DNA of 35,780 nucleotides from Richelia sinica FACHB-800 (GTDB lineage: Bacteria; Cyanobacteriota; Cyanobacteriia; Cyanobacteriales; Nostocaceae): contig NZ_JACJTT010000050.1 in the NCBI RefSeq assembly GCF_014698825.1, positions 1 to 35,780 of the forward strand, in the 5' to 3' direction. How positions within the stretch are numbered: position 1 is the stretch's first letter; each line of letters begins with the position of its first letter. The notes beneath the pieces are model-generated. The model did no database searches. It saw only the letters and a program-made list of their open reading frames with translations, and was not told the DNA's origin. The position numbers were made by a program, and so were the translations under genes. Shown here piece by piece: positions 17,101 to 24,030 of this stretch.

Positions 17101-18517
17101 CAGTGGTAAGCATTTACTCGAATTAATTAACGATATTCTTGATTTAGCCAAAATTGAAGCAGGAAAACTAGAATTAAAACTTGCCCCTGTATCCGTTATG
17201 TCTCTCTGCCAAGCTTGTATAACTATGATTCGTCTACAGGCAGTCAAGAAAAACCTCACACTAGAAGTAAACATCCCCGAAGGGTTAGCAGATATATTTA
17301 TTGATGAAAGATATATGCGTCAGGTTTTAATCAACCTGTTGAGTAATGCGATTAAATTTACCCCTGAAGGAGGAAAGGTAAAATTAGAGGTAAAAATTGA
17401 ACCAGGACAGCAAAGACAATGGGATTTAACTTCATCCTCTCCAGATGTTTTTGATTCCTCCTTCATTCTCTTTTCTGTCGCCGATACAGGTATTGGAATT
17501 GCTCCAGAAGATGTGAAAAAATTATTTCAATCTTTTGTGCAAATAGACTCTAGTTTAAGTCGTCAATATGCAGGTACTGGGTTAGGTCTGGCTTTAGTTA
17601 AACAGATTACCGAATTACATGGCGGTTGGGTGAGCATACACAGTGAATTGGGTAAGGGTAGTTGCTTTTGTGTGAGATTAGCTTATCAAACTACTGCTCC
17701 AAATCCATTGTCTTACCCCCTATCAACAACTAATCTGCCTCCATTATTAATTATTCAGGATAATTTATCAACAACTAATAATCATCAACTGTCTGAATAT
17801 TTAGAAGAACTAGGAATTACAACCGTCAACTATCACCAAATTGCAGATGCAATCACAGCAGCAACTAGTCTCCAACCATCTGTAATTATTCTCGATATTT
17901 ATGACCCCCAACCTTCCTATTGGAAACTGCTGCGTCAACTGAAAGCCGACCCCTATACCTGCAATATTCCGGTGGTCATGATTGGGGTAGAAAATAGACG
18001 GATACGAGGTCTATCCTTAGGCGCTACAGAATACTTAATTCGTCCCCTAGAGAAACAACAACTGAAAAACACCTTACAAAAATTCCAGGTCGTTAGCGCA
18101 CCCAAATCAATACCACAGACTTTAAAAACTGTCAAATCCCAATCTACGATTACAGGTTTGATTTTATTAGTGGAAAACAACGAAGTGACGATCAGTAGTT
18201 TATCTGATTATTTGACTAGTCGAGGATATCGTTTAATCGTAGCTAGAACCGCACAAGAAGCGATTCAACTAGGGCAAATGGAAAAACCTGCATTGATGAT
18301 TATAAACATGCAGATGCCTAATTTGGATGGTTTAGCAGTGACTCAACAGCTAAGAAGAGATGAATATATAGCAAATATACCAATTATCGCCATGACAACG
18401 TTAGCTATGGCAAGCGATCGGGAAAGATATATACAGGCAGGTGTGACTGAATATTTAACACAACCTGTGAAGTTAAGACAGTTAGCTGACATTATTCATA
18501 ACTTGTTGAGTCAATAG
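14150..18517 (+). CDS. Giant hybrid kinase: 4xCBS-GAF-3xPAS-HisKA-HATPase-REC-pseudoREC
   Basis: A 1455-residue soluble sensor kinase. Four CBS motifs (about 15-290) are followed by a helical linker and a phytochrome/cyanobacteriochrome-type GAF (345-500). The GAF has DPCF at 407-410 and Cys437-Tyr438 at the canonical bilin-cysteine site. Next come three PAS/PAC modules (about 520-640, 665-785 and 795-915), HisKA with His947 in SHELRTPLNAILGMSE, and HATPase_c (N box Asn1066, DTGIGI, GTGLGL 1142-1147). Two C-terminal receivers are degenerate: the first keeps Asp1249 but has Arg1298 for Lys, and the second has Asn1386 for the phosphoacceptor Asp and Gln1438 for Lys. A gene for a receiver-kinase starts 14 bp after its stop, so the two are probably co-transcribed. 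The CBS part resembles the 5898 protein and the kinase half resembles the 10458 protein, suggesting a mosaic of local paralogues. Confidence 0.93.
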   Translation: MSSLLSVVNHDLAAAITHDPLIVTPQCLVTDVLTLMNAKQAVCSLTEEENLGGSFIPHESSKSCALVVEGREIIGIFTEKNVVRLTAERKILTGLTMAQVMTSPVITLKRSEFTDIFATLNLLQRHKIRHLPLLGDDSQILGLVTYAGLRQLLRPVDLMRLQLIEDVMNTEVVHTPRNSNLFTVIELMVKNQVSSVIVTEIGADLLPRPVGIITERDVVQFQILALDFDRITAGMVMSTPLFSLTPEDSLWSARSLMQEKKIRHIVITGKKGELRGIITQTSLLQILNPMVVYRLVEILEEKIANLEQEKLELLNQRNAELAREVEERTKELNLQAEQERLLAHVATRIRASLNLPEILSVSVEEVRQILSCDRVLVYQFYPDGSGTIVAESVAMGWTQSLYHQLDDPCFRGGIASVYAQGRCIAIDNIYAAGYPECYLELLGQYQVKSNLVVPILVENDLWGLLIGHHCADFHPWEPSHLNILDRLAVQLAIAIRQAKIYTQSQTALQERLKAEMALRDSEALFRTTFEQATVGMCHTALNGQFLLVNQCFCDILGYSMAEILNLNVQGITHPEDFASSWQMAIKLINGEISTFSQEKRYICKDGSILWAYITVTLFRNSTGQPQHFIVIVQNINARKAAESSLKLLNQELETRVKQRTKDFQQSEQRFRTLFTVAPDFIYVLDLQGIIQQVNWAAIEQSGYAEEELIGKYLGNFFAPSSHTLFGQHFSLLLHLGRERTELEFICKDGSIRTMDYAATVVYNQNEEPDYIVVLQRDITERKKVELEKQLLKERLQFLLASSPAVIFAWEVVPNYATTFVSDNITTVLGYQVEEFLADPNFWADHVHPEDKEQIFADLSHLFQTGHHIHEYRFLHRNHQYLWVRNELRLVKDETGKPIEIIGYFVDIQDRKIMENDLRQRNEQLAIANVQLESATKLKDEFLANMSHELRTPLNAILGMSEALQEDVFGQINPQQKRALATVERSGKHLLELINDILDLAKIEAGKLELKLAPVSVMSLCQACITMIRLQAVKKNLTLEVNIPEGLADIFIDERYMRQVLINLLSNAIKFTPEGGKVKLEVKIEPGQQRQWDLTSSSPDVFDSSFILFSVADTGIGIAPEDVKKLFQSFVQIDSSLSRQYAGTGLGLALVKQITELHGGWVSIHSELGKGSCFCVRLAYQTTAPNPLSYPLSTTNLPPLLIIQDNLSTTNNHQLSEYLEELGITTVNYHQIADAITAATSLQPSVIILDIYDPQPSYWKLLRQLKADPYTCNIPVVMIGVENRRIRGLSLGATEYLIRPLEKQQLKNTLQKFQVVSAPKSIPQTLKTVKSQSTITGLILLVENNEVTISSLSDYLTSRGYRLIVARTAQEAIQLGQMEKPALMIINMQMPNLDGLAVTQQLRRDEYIANIPIIAMTTLAMASDRERYIQAGVTEYLTQPVKLRQLADIIHNLLSQ

Positions 18518-18531
18518 GCAGAAATTTAGAT

Positions 18532-19644
18532 ATGGACAAACCCACTACTATTTTGGTCATTGATGACGAACCAGATAACTTTGATGTTATCGATACCTTG
18601 CTGATGAAAGAGGAATATCAACTTAATTATGCTTCTAGTGGCAGCAAAGCTTTAGAACGCATTCACATGATTGAACCAGATTTAATTTTGTTGGATGTTA
18701 TGATGCCAGAAATGGATGGAATAGAGCTTTGTAAAATCATCAAAACTGATCCTCAATGGCGCTATATTCCCATTATTATGGTGACAGCCTTAACAGCTAA
18801 AGAAGATTTGAGTACATGTTTAGCCGCAGGTGCTGATGATTTTGTCAGTAAGCCTGTGAATAAAATTGAATTACAAGCAAGAATTCGCTCCATGCTGCGG
18901 TTAAAATACCAGCACGACCAACTGAAAGCATTAATTCAATTACGGGAAGATATGGTCAATATGATTGTCCATGACTTGCGTAATCCTTTAACTAATATCA
19001 TGCTCTGTACAGATATTCTGCGACTTCCCAACTTCCCACCAGCAGAGCACCAGCCAAAACTTGAGCAAATTCAAGGCAATGTTAAACAATTACAATCCAT
19101 GATTGATAGTTTGCTATTCATGGCTAAACTGGAATCAGGGAAAATGAGGCTGAATTTGACAGAGGTGGATTTACATCATCTTTGTAGTGGTGTGCTTGCA
19201 GATTTTCGTCTATTGGCCGAGCAACATCGAATTCAATTAATTGGAGATTTGCCACAACCAGGTCAAAAATTCACCATGGATGGTGCATTATTCCGCCGTG
19301 TCCTTGATAATCTCCTAGCTAATGCAATTAAGTTTTCTCCTGTTAATAGTCAGGTGATACTCAAAGCTGATTTTACTACATCGGAGGCAATCAAGATACA
19401 GGTCATTGATTCAGGAATAGGAGTCAATGAAAAAATGCGGACAGCGATTTTTGAAAAGTATGAAATTGGTGCCTTTATTAAAGGATTATCCCAAACTGGT
19501 TTGGGATTAGCATTTTGTAAACAGGTAGTCGATGCCCATGGTGGCAGCCTCCAAGTAGAGGAGAATTTTCCTAAAGGTGCAATTTTTATAATTCAACTCC
19601 GTAATCACCTGGTGAGTTCATCTACTTCTAGAGAATATCTCTGA
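18532..19644 (+). CDS. Receiver-histidine kinase (REC-HisKA-HATPase), operon partner of the giant kinase
   Basis: A 370-residue protein. The receiver has D11-D12, phosphoacceptor Asp55 (LILLDVMMP), Thr85 and Lys107. After a helical linker, HisKA carries His147 in the VHDLRNPL form of the H box. HATPase_c is complete, with a NLLANAIKFSP N box, DSGIGV and QTGLGLAF. It differs clearly from the 9314/20818 pair in its receiver numbering and H box. It begins 14 bp after the 14150 gene on the same strand, so the giant kinase probably phosphorylates this receiver or works with it in one relay (inference). There is no sensor domain, membrane segment or DNA-binding output. The ribosome-binding site before its ATG is weak, consistent with translational coupling. 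Confidence 0.92.
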   Translation: MDKPTTILVIDDEPDNFDVIDTLLMKEEYQLNYASSGSKALERIHMIEPDLILLDVMMPEMDGIELCKIIKTDPQWRYIPIIMVTALTAKEDLSTCLAAGADDFVSKPVNKIELQARIRSMLRLKYQHDQLKALIQLREDMVNMIVHDLRNPLTNIMLCTDILRLPNFPPAEHQPKLEQIQGNVKQLQSMIDSLLFMAKLESGKMRLNLTEVDLHHLCSGVLADFRLLAEQHRIQLIGDLPQPGQKFTMDGALFRRVLDNLLANAIKFSPVNSQVILKADFTTSEAIKIQVIDSGIGVNEKMRTAIFEKYEIGAFIKGLSQTGLGLAFCKQVVDAHGGSLQVEENFPKGAIFIIQLRNHLVSSSTSREYL

Positions 19645-19777
19645 TAGGAATCAGGTATAAAATACTGTGTTTGTCGTGATACTCTCGAACTGATAATTAA
19701 TCAATTGTACTATTGTGGTTCACCCAACTATAGATTAAGTATTAAGTAAGAAAGATTAAGTATGTAAGATTTTAGTT

Positions 19778-20515
19778 ATGACGAGAATTTTAATAATTGA
19801 AGACGAAATCCAAATCCGCAACAACCTTGAGCAAATTTTGCAGTTAAGCGGTTATGAAACGATAACTGCTGAAAATGGGTTAATTGGTGTAGAACTAGCG
19901 ATCGCTCATCCTCCTGATTTGATTTTATGTGATATCATGCTGCCTGAATTAGATGGCTATGGCGTACTCACTGCCTTACGCCAAGAAAAAAGCACATTTG
20001 CCATTCCTTTGATTTTTCTGACCGCTAAAGCAGAGTTCAAGGATCTGCGACAAGGAATGGAACTAGGCGCAGATGATTATTTAACCAAGCCTTTTGAACA
20101 AAGTGAGCTATTGCGGGCAATAAATACGCGATTGGAAAGAAAGAATACACTGATTCAGGAATATACAGAAAAATTAGAGAGCAATACTTTATTAACAAAA
20201 GAGCTTAACAAATCTTTAACTAAGCAAGTTAAAGAGACCCAGGAAAATTTTGAAAAAAGCCAACAAGTTTCTGGGATAAAAACTGATTTATTGCAAAAAC
20301 TGATTGAAGATTTGCGTAATCCCCTCTCTAATATTAATATGGCAATTCATATGTTGAAAACAGCCAACACACCAGAAGAAATAGAACGATATATCTCAGT
20401 ATTACAAGCAGAATGTTCCCGTGAAGTTCAACTGTTGAATGAAGTTGAGCATATTCAGAAATTGCTCACTCCAGAAAATACTAAAATCCTGCAAAGATGG
20501 AAATTATTGAGTTAA
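19778..20515 (+). CDS. Receiver fused to a His-less dimerisation-like domain
   Basis: A 245-residue protein. The receiver is intact: E9-D10, phosphoacceptor Asp52 (LILCDIMLP), Thr82 and Lys104 in YLTKPF. A charged coiled coil (about 122-165) leads into a helix pair that aligns with the HisKA H box of the previous gene. Where that protein has VHDLRNPLTN, this one has IEDLRNPLSN, so the phosphoacceptor His is Glu177. No HATPase domain follows; the protein ends about 65 residues later (SREVQLLNEVEHIQKLL). It therefore cannot autophosphorylate by the usual route. It may dimerise, act as a phosphate-dependent partner of a kinase, or serve as a phosphate sink (inference). The receiver is paralogous to those at 9314, 20818 and 21952. 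A 133-bp gap separates it from the upstream operon. Confidence 0.88.
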   Translation: MTRILIIEDEIQIRNNLEQILQLSGYETITAENGLIGVELAIAHPPDLILCDIMLPELDGYGVLTALRQEKSTFAIPLIFLTAKAEFKDLRQGMELGADDYLTKPFEQSELLRAINTRLERKNTLIQEYTEKLESNTLLTKELNKSLTKQVKETQENFEKSQQVSGIKTDLLQKLIEDLRNPLSNINMAIHMLKTANTPEEIERYISVLQAECSREVQLLNEVEHIQKLLTPENTKILQRWKLLS

Positions 20516-20817
20516 AATATAAATATTTATTGTCTTATTGTCCCATTACCATAAGTGTTAGATTGTATATGATTGATAGTTTAATACTTATGGTGAAGCC
20601 AACAGAGTCATAAATTATAGGAGGTGGCAGTGCTAAAAGCTTTTGGGTGTCTAAGTTTTAGTTGCTGTTAATATTCTAACTGTCTTGTCTAGGGCTATAT
20701 CAACTAGAGATTTGTCCCTTGGTGCCCATGAAATGATCAGACCAATATTTATACAAATGCAGTCCTCATCCCTAATACCATATCCAATTAATCGCCTATA
20801 TAAATTATCTTGAGTAA
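20516..20817. other. Convergent spacer with dispersed element
   Basis: About 300 bp between the 3' ends of the 19778 and 20818 genes, with no credible open frame. It holds copy B of the 80-bp element. I see no strong GC-rich terminator hairpin on either strand. Confidence 0.55.
20618..20697 (+). repeat. 80-bp dispersed element, copy B
   Basis: This aligns with the reverse complement of 9121-9200, with about 62 of 80 positions identical, including the cores ctaaaagc and tgtctaagttttag. The copies are in opposite orientation, 11.4 kb apart, and bracket the central part of the signalling island. Confidence 0.65.
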
Positions 20818-21924
20818 TTACATACCAAACATAACTAAAGGCATAACAATTCTCACAATAGTCTGCTTACCAGTTATACTCTCAATTGTCAAATCACCAT
20901 TATAGATTTGCAAAATTTGCTTGGCAATTGATAATCCTAATCCGCACCCTTGTTGCTCATACATTGTGCGTTTAAACTGCATATAGGCACCCAAATTAGC
21001 AATTTGTTCCTCCGTCATACCTCGGCCGCAATCAATAATATATAAAATAAATTTGTCTTCGATAGTCTGAGAAATGATTTTTACTTGTGTACCCGCTGGA
21101 GAAAATTTAAAGGCATTATCAATTACCTCAGATAAAACCTTAGTCATTTTCAGAGGAGAAATATTAATTAAACCTTGGGTAAGATTCAAGATTAAATCAT
21201 CAGTTCTTTCCCATTTTTTTGCTACTTGTAAGGCAGTAGATTCAATCATATCCTTGACTCTAATTCTGATTAAATTCTGCCGAATTTCTGCTAATCGTTC
21301 CGGATTGCTTAAGGTCATTTCTAAATCAACATACAACAAAAAGTTCATGGTCAATTGATGAAGACGACCAGCCGAACTATGAATCATCTGCAACATTTCT
21401 AGATTATCTTGATTAGTGACAGAATCATACTCTTTAAGTAATAAATCTGATATACACATAATATGATTCAAAGGAGTATTAAATTCGTGGGGTAGTGAAT
21501 AAGTTATAGCTTCACGCAAAGCATCAATTTTGTACTGAGTTTGCTGATTAACTAATGACTGTTTTTCTAATCGAGCATTGACGGCTTGTAGTAATTCATC
21601 AGCATCAAAAGGTTTTGTTAAATAGTCATCTGCTCCTAGTTCCATCCCTCGACGTAAATCAGATCGTTCTGATTTAGCTGATAGGAAAATTAAAGGAATT
21701 CCTGCTGTATGGATATCTTGACGGAGTAGAGATAAAACACTATAACCATCTAACTCTGGCATCATTAAATCACAAATTATTAAGTTGGGATTTTTATCCT
21801 TGACGTATTCCAAACCTTGTTTTCCATTTTCAGCAACTATGGTCTCGAAGTTTGCTAATTCCAGAATTTGTTTAATATTGGCTCTAATTTTTTCTTCATC
21901 TTCAATAATTAATATCTTCACCAT
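20818..21924 (-). CDS. Receiver-histidine kinase (REC-HisKA-HATPase), paralogue of the 9314 protein
   Basis: A 368-residue protein with the same plan and numbering as the 9314 product. The receiver has Asp52 (LIICDLMMP) and Lys104. His146 lies in the H box PHEFNTPLN. HATPase_c has EVIDNAFKFSP, DCGRGM and a GCGLGL glycine box. The start is ATG at 21922-21924, with GTAGGAG ending about 8 nt upstream. It follows the receiver-EAL gene by 27 bp on the same strand, so the two are almost certainly co-transcribed. That ties this kinase to c-di-GMP breakdown. No sensory domain is present, and input is presumably through the receiver. The G2 box has Cys in place of the usual Thr or Ser, which may or may not affect ATP binding. 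Confidence 0.92.
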   Translation of the reverse strand: MVKILIIEDEEKIRANIKQILELANFETIVAENGKQGLEYVKDKNPNLIICDLMMPELDGYSVLSLLRQDIHTAGIPLIFLSAKSERSDLRRGMELGADDYLTKPFDADELLQAVNARLEKQSLVNQQTQYKIDALREAITYSLPHEFNTPLNHIMCISDLLLKEYDSVTNQDNLEMLQMIHSSAGRLHQLTMNFLLYVDLEMTLSNPERLAEIRQNLIRIRVKDMIESTALQVAKKWERTDDLILNLTQGLINISPLKMTKVLSEVIDNAFKFSPAGTQVKIISQTIEDKFILYIIDCGRGMTEEQIANLGAYMQFKRTMYEQQGCGLGLSIAKQILQIYNGDLTIESITGKQTIVRIVMPLVMFGM

Positions 21925-21951
21925 GTTTTAACTCCTACAAATAATGAATAA

Positions 21952-23676
21952 TTACTTTCTAGACAGCAAAAATTTTTCTAATGCTTCTGGTGGCAAGGGT
22001 GGACTAAATAAGTATCCTTGCATCACATCACAATGATTGTCCCTTAACCAAGCTAACTCATATTGAGTTTCTACTCCCTCAGCAATGAGATCGACTCCTA
22101 AATTATTGGCAATTTGGATAATACTTTTGACAATGGCTTGCTTGTTAGTGTTTTTATCAATCCTGTTTACAAAATAACTATCTATTTTCAGAAAATCAAA
22201 GGCAAAGTCTTGCAGGTATTTTAATGATGAATAACCTGTACCAAAATCATCAATAGCGATTTTAATACCATAACTTCTTAGTTTATTAATTTCTTCAGAT
22301 ACATAATCAATGTTTTGAACTAATAGGGTTTCCGTTAATTCTAATTCCAAATGTTTGGGATCAAAATTAGTTTCCACTAAAGTATCGATAATACTTTGAT
22401 TAAGATGAGGATTCCTAAATTCATAAGCTGAAAGATTAACAGCTAAATTGAAAATGCCTAATTTTTGAGCTTGCCACTCTTGGACTTGCTGGCAAGCAGT
22501 TTTTAAAATCCATGCTCCTAAGTAAATAATGAAACCTGTTTCTTCTGCTAAGGGAATAAACTCTGCTGGGGAGACAAGACCGTATTCTGGATGTTGCCAA
22601 CGAATTAAAGCTTCAACACCCACCATGTCTTGAGTGAGCAGATTAATTTGTGGTTGATAGTAAATTTTAAACTCATTTTTATCTAATGCCGTCCACAAAT
22701 TAGCTTCTAAAATCTTTTTTCGTAAATATTTTTCACCTATTTCTTGGGTGTAAAAATTATAAAAACTATTTTCTTTTTCTGTGCATTCATTAATAGCAAT
22801 TTCTGCATAGGTAATTAACTGGCTAAGGGTAATACCGTTTCTAGGATAACAAGCAATGCCAATTTTAGGCTGTAAAATTATTTCTTGGTTATCAATAAAA
22901 AATGGCTGGCATAAGATATTAATAATTGTCTGAGAAATATCGCCAGCATTTTCTATTTCTAGAGTAGGTTTTAATAAAAAAGCTAGTTGACCTGTTTTTA
23001 AATAGGCAATTAATTCTACTAAATCATGGGCAGAATTAAAATAATTGTCACAGCGACTAGTTACCGCTTGCAGTAGTGAATCCCGCAAAGTGGGATCAAC
23101 CAGTAATTGGACACGATGGAGAATATTTAAATCAATGAGTAGTAAAGGTAATAATTGGTTTTGTCCGTAAGATTCAATCAGTGTTTGATTAAACTTCTCT
23201 TCTAATAAAATTTGATTTGGTAACCCAGTTAAATGATCATGCCGAGCTATATAATTAATCTCGGATTGCATTTGATTAACTTGCTCTACATAAGGTTGAA
23301 TCACCACTTCACGTTTTTTGAGTTGAGTGGAAATAGCTTGCAAAACTTCATCGATTTCAAATGGCTTTGTTAAGTAATCATCTGCACCGAGAGCCATAGC
23401 TTGACGCATATCACTATATTCTGCTTTAGCAGTCAGAAATATCACCGGAATTGTGGCTGTAAGCGGCTCTTGATGCAATGCTTGAATTAGACCGTAGCCA
23501 TCACATTTAGGCATCATCACATCACAAATAATTAAATCCGGGTGAACTTGTTTAACCATTTGTAAACCTAAATCCCCATCTTCAGCAGTAAAGACAGAAA
23601 ATCCTTCTATGTCCAGGACTTGTTTGAGATTATTTCTAATTTGCGGTTCATCTTCAATAATGAGAATTTTATTCAT
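21952..23676 (-). CDS. Response regulator with degenerate GGDEF and intact EAL (c-di-GMP phosphodiesterase)
   Basis: A 574-residue protein: receiver (1-120, Asp52 in LIICDVMMP, Lys104), GGDEF-like domain (about 143-310) and EAL domain (about 320-570). At the GGDEF site the residues are KTGQL (227-231), so the cyclase site is lost and the domain can at most bind nucleotide or dimerise. The EAL domain keeps its hallmarks: GVEALIRW (EAL at 355-357), LELTETLL, IDDFGTGYSSL, LKIDSYFV, AEGVET and MQGYLFSPPLP. It is thus predicted to hydrolyse c-di-GMP to pGpG under receiver control, which in bacteria usually affects motility or surface behaviour. The start is ATG at 23674-23676, with TAGGTGA about 6 nt upstream. 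It is the first gene of an operon with the receiver-kinase at 20818. Confidence 0.94.
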   Translation of the reverse strand: MNKILIIEDEPQIRNNLKQVLDIEGFSVFTAEDGDLGLQMVKQVHPDLIICDVMMPKCDGYGLIQALHQEPLTATIPVIFLTAKAEYSDMRQAMALGADDYLTKPFEIDEVLQAISTQLKKREVVIQPYVEQVNQMQSEINYIARHDHLTGLPNQILLEEKFNQTLIESYGQNQLLPLLLIDLNILHRVQLLVDPTLRDSLLQAVTSRCDNYFNSAHDLVELIAYLKTGQLAFLLKPTLEIENAGDISQTIINILCQPFFIDNQEIILQPKIGIACYPRNGITLSQLITYAEIAINECTEKENSFYNFYTQEIGEKYLRKKILEANLWTALDKNEFKIYYQPQINLLTQDMVGVEALIRWQHPEYGLVSPAEFIPLAEETGFIIYLGAWILKTACQQVQEWQAQKLGIFNLAVNLSAYEFRNPHLNQSIIDTLVETNFDPKHLELELTETLLVQNIDYVSEEINKLRSYGIKIAIDDFGTGYSSLKYLQDFAFDFLKIDSYFVNRIDKNTNKQAIVKSIIQIANNLGVDLIAEGVETQYELAWLRDNHCDVMQGYLFSPPLPPEALEKFLLSRK

Positions 23677-24030
23677 TTAATTCACCTAATCACCGCTATA
23701 AGTGAGGATGGAATTTATTAATTAAGTCCAGATATTGATTATGTAAAACTTTAGACGTTATTTGCTTCGTGAGAAATAACTAACTATTGAATATGATAGT
23801 TTCAGCTATAATACCGAGAATAAATGTAAAATTTTATAGTGTAATTACTGAAGGCAATAGTTCTTTTACTTGATAACTAATCTGCATGGTTGGTAGTTAG
23901 TTTGCAGAAAGGAAAATCGACGCACAATTTTTTCCTTTGGTTAGTTTAGATGGCAATGCTCAAACAAAAAAGATATTGATATTTGAAGTAGCGGTGACAA
24001 TTCAGACAAAACTTATTCATAACTTTATAG
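23677..24030. other. Upstream region of the receiver-EAL operon
   Basis: 354 bp of AT-rich DNA between the stop of the PAS kinase and the start of the receiver-EAL gene, both on the minus strand. It presumably carries the operon promoter. No clear terminator, operator palindrome or small gene is visible. Confidence 0.5.
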
